From: JTS-AC122 sp050246015
GTDB taxonomy: Bacteria > Planctomycetota > Phycisphaerae > Phycisphaerales > UBA1924
Assembly (NCBI GenBank): GCA_050246015.1
Contig: JBFWWU010000021.1
Location: 4,856-68,855 of the forward strand
Reading direction: 5' to 3'
DNA: 64,000 bases
Part shown: piece by piece, positions 47,211 through 55,691 of the stretch
Layout: each line of letters begins with the position of its first letter
Numbering within the stretch: position 1 is the first letter of the stretch
The notes under the pieces: generated by a model
Told to the model about the DNA's origin: nothing
What the model saw: only the letters and a program-made list of their open reading frames with translations
Databases searched by the model: none
Made by a program: the position numbers and the translations under genes

Positions 47211-47612
47211 ATGACGATGAATCCGATCACGTCTGTGGACAGCCGAGGATTGCCCGTTGGGTACGAGTTTCGCCCCGAGTGGGAGATCACGCCGCGCGAT
47301 ACCAAGGCGCTGATCGCGGACACGACAAAGCACGCGGTGCTGCTCGATTGCCGGCGTCCGGAAGAGTGGGCGGCGGGCCGGATTCAGGGAGCCGTGCATA
47401 TCCCGATGGACCAGATCGAGCGCCGAGCGGAGGAACTCGAGGACGATGACGGCGGGCGGGCGCATCCCATCGCGGTGTACTGCCACACGGGACGGCGTTC
47501 GCTCCGAGTGGCGGCGACGCTTCGCGGGCTTGGGTTCACCGGGGCCTATTCGGTGGCGGGGGGGATCGACCTGTGGTCGGTCGATCTGGACCCGAGCATC
47601 CCGCGGTACTGA
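47211..47612 (+). CDS. rhodanese-like domain protein
   Basis: A 133-residue single-domain protein. The active-site loop is VYCHTGRRS with the catalytic Cys, preceded by HAVLLDCRRPEEWAAGRI and followed by GGIDLWSVDLDP, all typical. Such proteins transfer sulfane sulfur, often from thiosulfate or protein persulfides. Eighteen bases separate it from the pabB start on the same strand, so they are probably co-transcribed. Confidence 0.92.
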   Translation: MTMNPITSVDSRGLPVGYEFRPEWEITPRDTKALIADTTKHAVLLDCRRPEEWAAGRIQGAVHIPMDQIERRAEELEDDDGGRAHPIAVYCHTGRRSLRVAATLRGLGFTGAYSVAGGIDLWSVDLDPSIPRY

Positions 47613-47629
47613 GTCGGTACGATCGTCGC

Positions 47630-49006
47630 GTGAATGAGAGGCCGAATGTGGTCGAGATCGATTCACCGGCGACGCCGGCGGACGTGATCGCGCGCTGGCC
47701 GGCGGGAAAACGGCTGTGGGCCCTCGTGTCGGCGTCGAACCAGCCCCGCCACTCGCGGGCGAGGTGGAGCATTCTCGCGGCGCCGACGCACGTGCACGAA
47801 ACCGCGGCGGACGCCGAAGATCCGCTCGCGACGTTTCCCTTGCCGGACCAGGGGCCTGGCGGAAGCGCCGGCGAGCATCCGCCGTTTGCAGGCGGATGGA
47901 TCGGTTGCCTGGCGTACGAACTCGGGGGGGCGATCGAGCCGCGCGCCGCTTGCCCGGCGCGGCGAGGACCCTCGTCCGCCGGTGGAGCGTCCGCTCCCCT
48001 GATGACCTGGGCGCGCTGCGATCGCGCGCTCGTGCACGATGCGCACGCGGGGCGCTGGTTCGTCGTCGGTGATGACACGGATCTGCGGGGGCTCGTTCTT
48101 GACGGACCCGGGAGCATGGGGGACCAAGACTTCCGGTTGGAACTGCCCGGGATGGAGGGTGAAGCGCGAGCGGCGTACGAGCGAGCGGTCGCACGCACGG
48201 TGGCGTACATCCGCGACGGCGATATCTACCAGGCGAACATTGCCCGAGAGATCGCCGGGCGGTTCACCGGCTCGACGCGCGCCTTCTTCGCCGAACTGGT
48301 CCGCGTGTCGCGGCCCTGGTACGGCGCCTATCTCGAAACGCCCAGCGGCGTGATCGCGTCGGCGAGCCCGGAGTTGTTCCTATCGCTAGACGCATCCACG
48401 CGCCGCGTGCTGACGCGCCCGATGAAGGGGACGCTCGCCGGCGAGGCCGACCCGCGCGTGCTGGAACGCAGCGACAAGGACCGCGCCGAACTGAACATGA
48501 TCGTGGACCTCATGCGCAACGACCTTGGGCGGGTGTGCGAGTTCGGCTCGATCCGCGTGGACGAGGAGCGGGTCATCGAGCCCCACGGCGCGGCGGGCGG
48601 CCCGGATGCTCGGGGGGCGGGGCGCGGCGTCCTCCAGGCAGTCGCGACGGTTTCGGGAACGCTGCGGGCCGGGCTCACTCTTCGGGACCTGATCCGGGCG
48701 ACGTTTCCTCCCGGGTCGGTGACGGGAGCGCCCAAGATCCGGGCCATGCAGATCATCGATGAACTGGAGGGGCGCCCGCGCGGGGCGTACTGCGGCTGCA
48801 TCGGGTACGTCTCGGATCGCGGCGACGCGAGTTTCAGCGTGGCCATCCGGACGGCGTGCATCGACCCCCGGCGAGAACACATCACCTATCAGGTGGGCGC
48901 GGGGATCGTCGCCGATTCCGCGCCGAACCTGGAATGGCAAGAGACCCAGGTCAAGGCCCGCCCGCTGTACGGCGCGGCCTCCGCGGGGCACGCGGGGCGA
49001 TCCTGA
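47630..49006 (+). CDS. pabB: aminodeoxychorismate synthase component I
   Basis: A 458-residue chorismate-utilising enzyme. I chose the GTG at 47630, just after the rhodanese stop. Seen: YIRDGDIYQANIAREI, ASASPELFLS, RPMKGTLAGEADPRV, ELNMIVDLMRNDLGRV and FPPGSVTGAPKIRAMQIID. The Lys in PMKGT marks PabB; anthranilate synthase TrpE has Ala there. It makes aminodeoxychorismate for folate. No glutaminase gene pabA is adjacent. The N-terminal 130 residues are less conserved. Confidence 0.92.
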   Translation: MNERPNVVEIDSPATPADVIARWPAGKRLWALVSASNQPRHSRARWSILAAPTHVHETAADAEDPLATFPLPDQGPGGSAGEHPPFAGGWIGCLAYELGGAIEPRAACPARRGPSSAGGASAPLMTWARCDRALVHDAHAGRWFVVGDDTDLRGLVLDGPGSMGDQDFRLELPGMEGEARAAYERAVARTVAYIRDGDIYQANIAREIAGRFTGSTRAFFAELVRVSRPWYGAYLETPSGVIASASPELFLSLDASTRRVLTRPMKGTLAGEADPRVLERSDKDRAELNMIVDLMRNDLGRVCEFGSIRVDEERVIEPHGAAGGPDARGAGRGVLQAVATVSGTLRAGLTLRDLIRATFPPGSVTGAPKIRAMQIIDELEGRPRGAYCGCIGYVSDRGDASFSVAIRTACIDPRREHITYQVGAGIVADSAPNLEWQETQVKARPLYGAASAGHAGRS

Positions 49007-49019
49007 GGCGGGGAGCACG

Positions 49020-49044
49020 AAAAAGCCGCGGCGGACGCCGCGGC
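49020..49044 (-). terminator. intrinsic terminator of the DUF1579 gene
   Basis: GCCGCGGC (49025-49032) and GCCGCGGC (49037-49044) form an 8-bp stem with the loop GGAC; on the minus strand TTTTTCGTG follows. It is 36 bases past the stop codon at 49080. Confidence 0.8.
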
Positions 49045-49079
49045 CTGATCACCGATTCGGGTATGCCGAGATTTACCGG

Positions 49080-49859
49080 TTACTTGCCGACCTGCTTCTT
49101 CAGTTTGTCGGCGGCTTCCTTGGCTTTCTTGTCGGCCTCGTTCCGAGCGGCGTCGATCGCGCTGCCCGCATCGGCCTTCTTGGTGCCGGCGCGGGTGTAC
49201 TTGATCTCCATCACCTTGGTTTCGGGCATGCCCGCCATGGTCATGTACATCACCATGGAGTGGTGGTCATCGTCGGTGAGCGTGACGACTTCCCGCATCG
49301 CCATCTTTCCCATCGAGCCCATGTCCATGTCGCCGGTCATGGTGTAGGTTTTCGAGTGCTCGTCGTACTTCCCGGTGGTCAACATAGTGCCGGTGCCCAT
49401 GTTGTCGATCCAGGTGCCCTCGTACTTGTTGGTGGCGTTGTTGTAGCCCATGGTGCCGGAGCCGGTGAATGATTCTCCGCCCATCGTTCCGGTGTACTCG
49501 CTCCGCAGGTAGCGCCCGCCGTGAACGAGCGTGTTCACCATGGTGCCCTTGGATTCCTCGGGGGCGGCGGCGGGGTCCATCCAGTGCTTGACCTCGGCGG
49601 TCCAGGAGCCCTCCATTTTCTTGAACCGCTCGTGGTGCTCGTTCAGGGCCATGAGTTTGCCCCACTCGGCCTCCATCTGCGCGGGATCAGGCTGGGCCGG
49701 GGCCGCAGGCTTGGCATCCTTCGTTGGCTGCGTGAGCTTTTCGGCTTCCTTCTTGAGGTCCTTGGTCGTTGGCTGGGCGAGCACCGCCGACACGCTCCAC
49801 GCACTGCCCAGCAGCAGGCCGGCGCAGGCAACTACGTTGAGAATCCGCGAACGCTTCAT
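49080..49859 (-). CDS. secreted DUF1579 domain protein
   Basis: A 259-residue protein with a signal peptide (ILNVVACAGLLLGSAWS) and AAGGAG before the ATG. The DUF1579 domain spans about 75-225: KMEGSWTAEVKHWMDP, GGRYLRSEYTGTMGGESF, GTWIDNMGTGTM; it is a lipocalin-like beta barrel by family. A Lys/Ala-rich helix ends the protein. The ligand is unknown. Confidence 0.9.
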   Translation of the reverse strand: MKRSRILNVVACAGLLLGSAWSVSAVLAQPTTKDLKKEAEKLTQPTKDAKPAAPAQPDPAQMEAEWGKLMALNEHHERFKKMEGSWTAEVKHWMDPAAAPEESKGTMVNTLVHGGRYLRSEYTGTMGGESFTGSGTMGYNNATNKYEGTWIDNMGTGTMLTTGKYDEHSKTYTMTGDMDMGSMGKMAMREVVTLTDDDHHSMVMYMTMAGMPETKVMEIKYTRAGTKKADAGSAIDAARNEADKKAKEAADKLKKQVGK

Positions 49860-50369
49860 AATCCAGATCTCCTTGGGTAGCGGCGTCAAACCCCCTCCCC
49901 CGCCGTGTGCTGACCTGATCGCCGCACATCCGATCATTCACCAAACATGACAATAGCACCTGGACGCCGATTCGTCAATTCCGAGGGCTTGTTTGAGCGG
50001 CCGGCCATTCGTGATTCCAGCGGCCACGACGTTCCAAGTCGCGGCGCGCGGCGCAGGCTCCGGGGCTTCGTTGCGTCGCTCGCAATGAAACCGCGTCTAG
50101 GGGATTGCCAACCGTCAACGGGCGGAAGGGGGACTGAATCCGGGCGGCGGAAGAGTCGAAACATGGACTGGAGAGTGGGCTGCGGCCCGGGCGATGAGCG
50201 TTGTCGCCACGGCGCGAGGAGAAAAACCTCGAATGAATGTCGGAACGTGCAAGGATGAGCGTCTAGACTGTGAATGCGGCTCCGGGCGGTGTGCATTCAT
50301 GTCATGGGATGAGACAGAGAGTCGGTCTGTCGTCGAGCGACGAAGACCCATGCGCGTTGGCGTGAACCG
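49860..50369. other. divergent intergenic region, 510 bases
   Basis: Between DUF1579 (minus) and the HEAT-like gene (plus). It contains a CATTGCGAGCGA-type repeat near 50062-50098. The rest has no gene I can support; short open frames are random for this composition. Confidence 0.5.
50062..50098 (-). repeat. CATTGCGAGCGA-type dispersed element, degenerate
   Basis: On the minus strand the text reads CATTGCGAGCGACGCAACGA and then AGCCCC. This is very close to a widespread bacterial repeat with CATTGCGAGCGAAGCGAAGC. Only one copy is visible, so the call depends on my recall of that element. Confidence 0.4.
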
Positions 50370-52448
50370 ATGATGCGAAGAGGCAGTTTTCAACCTCGCC
50401 GGGCGCTCACGATCGCGGGGATCGTGCGCCGCGGAAAGGGGTGGGGTTCGGCGATGGTGATGGTGATGGTGGGGGTAATGCACGCGGTGTCGCCCACGGG
50501 GAGCGCACAGCCGTCGGTGCCTCCGGTGGGGTGGCTGGCGGATGCGGCGCTGCTGAAGGATCCCGCGGCCCGTGTCGGGGCGGCGCGGCGACTGCTGGCG
50601 ACGACGGACGCCGATGCCCGCCGATATGTCCTGGACGCCCTGCAATCGACCTCGACCCCCAACGAGGAGCGAGACGTGCTGCTGCAGGCGCTCGCGAGCG
50701 GCGCGCCGCTCGGGCAGAATGTCGATTGGACGTTTCCGGCTCTTTCGACCGGGCTGAAGAACGGGGTGAACGAGCGCCGGCCGGAGCGCCTGGCGTCGCT
50801 GAGCGCCGTCCACACCCGTGAGAGTCTTCGGCTCATCCTCTCGTACACGGATGCATCGCAGCCGCCGGCGATCCGAGACGCCGCGTTCGCCGCCGCCGTG
50901 CGCTTGTGCGGGAAGTATCAGTTCGGCAACGACGCCAAGCAGTGGCAGGAGTGGTTCGCGGGGGTGGAATGGCTCCCGGAGCCCGAGTGGCAACGAATCC
51001 TCGCGGAGAGCGCGACGCAATACGCGCTGCAACTCGAAACGCAGCGCGATGCGGTGCTGCGCCGGCTGGTGGAGAGCGAGCGTCGGCGCTTCATCGAGGC
51101 GCCCGACGCGGAACGCTGGGCCATTTTGTGCTCGCAACTGTCGGACGAACTTCCATCACTGAGGCGTCTTGGCGTGGAACTGACGAATCGGGAACTGGCC
51201 AATGCGCGGATCCCGCCCGAACGAGTTTGGGGGCCGGTGCTCGCGCTGCTCAAGGACCCGGTGCCGGATCTTCGAGCGACGGGCGCGAGCCTGGTGGAGC
51301 GATTGCAGCCGACGGGCGCCGAGGGCGTCATCGCGGAAGCGATCCTCAAGGAGCGAGACCCGGCGGTGATGGTGCCTCTGTTGCGATTGGCGTCGCGCTC
51401 AACGTCTCCCGAGTTGCGCGCGAAACTGCTGGACTGGCTGGACCCGTCCTCCGCGACGTTCGGCGACGTGGTCCGGGCGATCGACGCGATGGAAAAGAAT
51501 GGGTTGCTGACCAAGGAGGAGGATCGGGTGCGCGTGCTCGCGGCCTTGCGAGCGGTGCCGCCGGAAGCGGCCGAGCCGGCGATGCTGCGGCTTCGCGCGG
51601 CGCTGGGGAGCGAGGCGGACCGGGAGGAGATCTCGAAACTGCTCGGGCACCCCGATGCCGCGAAGCGTCTGGCCGCGGCGCAAGCCCTGGCCGCGTTTCC
51701 GGAGTGGGTGGATGCCGTGCTCGTCGCCGCGAAGACGGATGATTCGCTGGTGCCGGTGGCGTGCGATCTGGTCGTCAAACTGCATCCGAACGTTCCAGGG
51801 TTTGAGCGGCTGCTGAGGCTGGCGGAGTCAAGCCCGGCGAGCGCGGAGGTCCGTCGGCCGATCCTGGCCGCGCTGATCGCGGTGGGTGAAAAGATTCGGC
51901 CGAGCGAACTGCTGGTGAGCGCGACGGATATCACGGACCCCGAACTTCGCGAGACGGTCCTCTCGCGGTTTGCGACCCTGCCGATCGGCCCGGTGAGCAT
52001 CCCCGTGGTCCGGGTGGACCACGCGCAGAGCCTGATCGCCGCGGTGGGGCTGCTTCGGCTCGCGGAAACGAGGCTGGAACTGCACAAGCCGGCGGCGGCG
52101 CTGACGGCGATCGAGCGCATCGAAGAGTCTCGCGTGCCGGTTTCCCCGTCACTGCTCGTGTCTCTCAAAGCGCAGGCGCTGCTGGGGATGAACCGGATCG
52201 CGGACGCGATCGAGGTTGACGCGCCCCCTTCGTCTTGGATCGCGGCTCTTCGAGGAATCGCCGACCTCCCGCACGCGCCGGCGGTGCTGCGCGTGATGGA
52301 AGCGAACTTCGCCGGGCAGTTCTCGCCCGAGGAACGCGAGGCGGTCGCGTCGCTCCGCGGCGAGATCGCTGGGAAACATCCCAGCGGGGCGACCACTAGT
52401 GACAACTCTCGGCCTCGCTCCGGGGGACCGCGCATCCCGGGGCGATAG
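50370..52448 (+). CDS. secreted HEAT-like repeat protein, function unknown
   Basis: A 692-residue protein. A long N-terminus with a hydrophobic stretch (AMVMVMVGVMHAVSPTG) suggests export. The body is helical throughout, with HEAT-like units such as DPVPDLRATGASLVERL, DPAVMVPLLRLASRSTSPEL and DAAKRLAAAQALAAFPEW. No catalytic motif is seen. Proteins like this usually serve as scaffolds. The ATG at 50373 is an equally good start. Confidence 0.75.
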   Translation: MMRRGSFQPRRALTIAGIVRRGKGWGSAMVMVMVGVMHAVSPTGSAQPSVPPVGWLADAALLKDPAARVGAARRLLATTDADARRYVLDALQSTSTPNEERDVLLQALASGAPLGQNVDWTFPALSTGLKNGVNERRPERLASLSAVHTRESLRLILSYTDASQPPAIRDAAFAAAVRLCGKYQFGNDAKQWQEWFAGVEWLPEPEWQRILAESATQYALQLETQRDAVLRRLVESERRRFIEAPDAERWAILCSQLSDELPSLRRLGVELTNRELANARIPPERVWGPVLALLKDPVPDLRATGASLVERLQPTGAEGVIAEAILKERDPAVMVPLLRLASRSTSPELRAKLLDWLDPSSATFGDVVRAIDAMEKNGLLTKEEDRVRVLAALRAVPPEAAEPAMLRLRAALGSEADREEISKLLGHPDAAKRLAAAQALAAFPEWVDAVLVAAKTDDSLVPVACDLVVKLHPNVPGFERLLRLAESSPASAEVRRPILAALIAVGEKIRPSELLVSATDITDPELRETVLSRFATLPIGPVSIPVVRVDHAQSLIAAVGLLRLAETRLELHKPAAALTAIERIEESRVPVSPSLLVSLKAQALLGMNRIADAIEVDAPPSSWIAALRGIADLPHAPAVLRVMEANFAGQFSPEEREAVASLRGEIAGKHPSGATTSDNSRPRSGGPRIPGR

Positions 52449-52453
52449 CCGGG

Positions 52454-53392
52454 CTACTTGCTGGCGGGCGGTGCGTCGGCGGCGGGCTCTGGCGGCGTGG
52501 CGAGCGCGGGCTTGAACAGAAGCAGGTATGACCGCCGTTCCTCGTCGTTCATCGCCGAATAGAAGATCGAGCGAAGGGCATCCGCCTTGGATTTGCCGGC
52601 CGGCGGACGATCGAGGCTGCCGATTTGTTTTATCGCCGCGTGGTCGGCGGGCAGGTTCATGCTCGTGATGAGGTCCTTGGCCTTTGGCGCGCTCTCGTCG
52701 AGCAACCGATCGAGTTCGCGGGATGCTTCGCCGCAGAAGTCATCGAGCGTGAACCGGAAGCCGATGAGCGCCATGGCCTGCATGTTCCCGTGGCCGCCGG
52801 CGTCCTTGAGCGCCTCTTCCCGGATTGCCTGCTTGTACTCCTTGGCGACTTCCGTCGCGTGTGTTTTCTGCAAGGGGCTGATGGCGCCGGCGCGAACGAG
52901 CGAGTCCAGCAGCGGGTTCTTGCGGAAGGGGGCGGCCTGCCTCGCCGTGCTGGTCATTGTTTCCAGCGTCGTGGCCTCGCTTGATTCCTTGCGCACCTTC
53001 TGAATCTCGAGCAGCGCGGCGAGGTTCTCCACGACCAACCGGCCGACTTCGAGCCGGCGGCTCTCAAGCGCCGCGCTGAGTTTGGTCTTTCCCTCTTCGC
53101 CAAGATCAAGGGCCCGCACGGCCGCCTCATCGACAGGGAGCCTCAAGGGCTTGATCTTTCCCGCGGCGTCTTTTTCGATGAGAGACGGGAGGGGCTTTTC
53201 CGGCTGGGCGGGCGCGGCGTTCGGATCACCGCTGGGACGCACGGGAGTCGGCGCCACCGGTGTGGGAGGCGGGGGCGGCGGGACGTACTCCGGCGTCGCC
53301 GGCGTCTTGGCCGGCGCGGGCGGCACGATCTGCCCCAGCGACGTAGCGCACATCGAGAGCAGCAGGGGAGCGACGAGTACGAATCGGTTCAT
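52454..53392 (-). CDS. secreted hypothetical protein
   Basis: A 312-residue protein with a signal peptide (VLVAPLLLSMCATSLGQ), a Pro-rich stretch (PEYVPPPPPPTPVAPTPVRP) and then a mostly helical part of about 230 residues (KTKLSAALESRRLEVGRLVV). No known domain was recognised. It converges with the HEAT-like gene (five bases apart) and lies downstream of fabI on the same strand. Confidence 0.75.
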   Translation of the reverse strand: MNRFVLVAPLLLSMCATSLGQIVPPAPAKTPATPEYVPPPPPPTPVAPTPVRPSGDPNAAPAQPEKPLPSLIEKDAAGKIKPLRLPVDEAAVRALDLGEEGKTKLSAALESRRLEVGRLVVENLAALLEIQKVRKESSEATTLETMTSTARQAAPFRKNPLLDSLVRAGAISPLQKTHATEVAKEYKQAIREEALKDAGGHGNMQAMALIGFRFTLDDFCGEASRELDRLLDESAPKAKDLITSMNLPADHAAIKQIGSLDRPPAGKSKADALRSIFYSAMNDEERRSYLLLFKPALATPPEPAADAPPASK

Positions 53393-53449
53393 TCGATGGA
53401 CTCCGATGAGAGCCGGGATCGGGTTGCCGGTGGTATGGAACATATCGGA

Positions 53450-54235
53450 TCACAGGCCGACGGTGTTGACGCCGCAATCCACGTAGATTGTTTCCCCGGA
53501 GACGCCCGCCGACATGTCGCTGGCGAGGTACGCGGCGGTTTCGCCGACGTCGGAGCCTTCAACGTTCCGACGCAGCGGGGATCGCTTGGCGACGTAATCG
53601 GGCATCTCGTCGGTTCCACCGACGGCGGACGACGCGAGCGTGCGCAGGTAGCCGCCGGAGATGATGTTGACGCGGATGTTGTGCTCGCCGAGTTCCCAGG
53701 CGAGGTACCGCGCGGAGCACTCCAACGCGGCTTTGGCGACGCCCATGACGTTGTACCCCGGGACGACCTTTTCGCCGCCGTAGTACGACATCGCCATCAT
53801 CGAGCCGCCGCCGGAGGCCGCCATGATCGGACGGGCTCGCTCCGCCATGGCGACGAACGTATAGGCGGAGATATCGAGGGCGCCCAGGTACGCCTGGCGG
53901 GGTGTCTGGGAAAACTTGCCCGGCGCGAGCCATTCGCGATCGGCGAACGCGATCGAGTGGACAAGCACGTTCAGGCGATCAAAGGACTGGGAATACTGCG
54001 CAAAGACCTGGTCCAAGTCGGCATCGCTGCCGGCGTCGAGCGGGCGGAGCCAGGGGTCGGTGAGTCCCAGCGCCTCGACCGCCCGCCGCGTGCGGCGCTC
54101 GTTCTTGTCGCCGGGCAAGTGGGTAAAGGCGCACCGCGCGCCGTGCTTGATCAGCGATTGCGCGATGAACCACGCGTACGACCGCTCGTTGGCGATACCG
54201 ACAATCAGCGCGACTTTGCCGTCCAGTAGACCCAT
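53450..54235 (-). CDS. fabI: enoyl-ACP reductase (NADH)
   Basis: A 261-residue short-chain dehydrogenase reducing enoyl-ACP, the last step of each fatty acid elongation cycle. The FabI pattern is exact: VGIANERSYAWFIAQ at the cofactor site, HSIAFADREWL and the Tyr-x6-Lys pair in PGYNVMGVAKAALE; NIISGGYLRTLASSAV follows. AAGGAA precedes the ATG. Divergent from nadC. Confidence 0.97.
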   Translation of the reverse strand: MGLLDGKVALIVGIANERSYAWFIAQSLIKHGARCAFTHLPGDKNERRTRRAVEALGLTDPWLRPLDAGSDADLDQVFAQYSQSFDRLNVLVHSIAFADREWLAPGKFSQTPRQAYLGALDISAYTFVAMAERARPIMAASGGGSMMAMSYYGGEKVVPGYNVMGVAKAALECSARYLAWELGEHNIRVNIISGGYLRTLASSAVGGTDEMPDYVAKRSPLRRNVEGSDVGETAAYLASDMSAGVSGETIYVDCGVNTVGL

Positions 54236-54334
54236 GAGTATCTTCCTTGTCAGCCTGCGAGCAACAATAGGTTGGCTGCGGTTGCCGGTGGCGGAGAATC
54301 GGGCGGGTGGCCCGCGCGGCCCTGGAGATGGGAT

Positions 54335-55420
54335 ATGGAGCCTGCGTCCGGAGTTGCCCGTCGGCCCGATCTTGAGGCGATCTTTGCCCGGCTGACCGAG
54401 TCCGGGCTCGTGCGTCGGCTGATTCAACTCGCCGCCGAGGAAGACCTGGGCGAGCGGTGGTCCGACGGCCCGTCCGCGGATATCACGTCGCGGGCCTGTA
54501 TCGCGGGGGAAGCCCCGGCGACCGCGGCGATCGTCGCTCGCGAGTCCGGCGTGCTCGCCGGGGTCCGTGTCGTGCCGCAGGTGCTTCAGGCGATGGCGCC
54601 GGACGTGCTGTTTCAGGCGCGGGCTGCCGACGGGCATCCGGTGAGTCAAGGACAGCACATCGGTCTGCTGGCCGGGCCGGCGCGGCAGGTGCTCGCCGCC
54701 GAGCGGACGCTCCTGAACTTCCTTGGCCGCCTGAGCGGTGTCGCGACACTCACGTCGCGGTTCGTCTCCGAGGCGACGCACGCCGCTCGGCACGCGGGGT
54801 TGCCCCGGGCGCCGGCGATCCTGGATACGCGGAAGACCACGCCGGGGCTTCGGGCGCTCGAAAAGTACGCGGTGGCGTGCGGCGGTGGGGGGTGCCACCG
54901 CATCGGCCTCTACGACGCCGTGCTCATCAAGGACAATCACCTCGCCGGTGTGGCGCTGGCGGACCTTCCAGCCTTCCTCACCGCGGCGTCGGCCAAGGCC
55001 CGCGCGATCGCGCTCGAACGCACCCGCGCGCTCACCCCGGCGCACCCTTCGGGCGATCCTCGGCCCCCAGTCGCCGCGATGTTCCTTCCGAACCCGCCGC
55101 GCGGCGGCGGACCTTCCCCGCTGGCATTCGTTGAAGCGGAGGTTGACACCCTCGAGCAGTTCGCGGCGATTATCGGCGCCGGTGGCTGCGGGCTGGACAT
55201 TATCCTCCTCGATAACTTCACGCCCGACCTGCTTCGTCGCGCCGTCAAGATGCGGAACTCCGGGGGGCTGCCGATCCTGCTGGAAGCGTCCGGCGGCGTG
55301 TCGCTGGACACCGTCGGGTTTGTCGCCGCTACCGGCGTGGATCGGATCAGCGCCGGCCAACTCACGCACTCGGCGCGCTGCCTCGACGTCGCGCTGGATT
55401 TCATCCCGCCCGTCGCGTGA
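54335..55420 (+). CDS. nadC: nicotinate-nucleotide pyrophosphorylase (carboxylating)
   Basis: A 361-residue quinolinate phosphoribosyltransferase that makes nicotinate mononucleotide in NAD synthesis. Seen: AAEEDLGERWSDGPSADIT, ILDTRKTTPGLRALEKYAV, HRIGLYDAVLIKDNHL and ILLDNFTPDLLRRAV. The common length is about 280-300; the extra residues are an N-terminal extension and an insert around residues 215-265 (55020-55130), rich in Pro and Ala. The ATG at 54335 follows GGAG. Confidence 0.96.
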   Translation: MEPASGVARRPDLEAIFARLTESGLVRRLIQLAAEEDLGERWSDGPSADITSRACIAGEAPATAAIVARESGVLAGVRVVPQVLQAMAPDVLFQARAADGHPVSQGQHIGLLAGPARQVLAAERTLLNFLGRLSGVATLTSRFVSEATHAARHAGLPRAPAILDTRKTTPGLRALEKYAVACGGGGCHRIGLYDAVLIKDNHLAGVALADLPAFLTAASAKARAIALERTRALTPAHPSGDPRPPVAAMFLPNPPRGGGPSPLAFVEAEVDTLEQFAAIIGAGGCGLDIILLDNFTPDLLRRAVKMRNSGGLPILLEASGGVSLDTVGFVAATGVDRISAGQLTHSARCLDVALDFIPPVA

Positions 55421-55443
55421 CCGCCGGCAACGGGCCGGCCATG

Positions 55444-55481
55444 AAAAACCGCGAGCGGCGCCTTCAGGACGCCGCTCGCGG
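55444..55481 (-). terminator. intrinsic terminator for the minus-strand gene ending at 55692
   Basis: CCGCGAGCGGCG (55449-55460) and CGCCGCTCGCGG (55470-55481) give a perfect 12-bp stem; on the minus strand GTTTTTCAT follows. It is about 210 bases past the stop codon. It has no T run on the nadC side, though it may still stop both strands. Confidence 0.75.
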
Positions 55482-55691
55482 ATACCTTCGGATGTTGACC
55501 GGGCCTGCGTAACTGCTCAACCGCGCCGGCGTGGCTCGAACCTTCGCGATCGTCGACGGATGACCGTACCCGTCGATCAGCGCCGATCTCGTCCGAGGTG
55601 TCTTTCTGGCTGACGACCGGTTCGTTCCGCCGCCCGAACAGTTCGACACAGGGCGGCGGAACAAACACGGGAAGTATTCGTGGACGCACGA

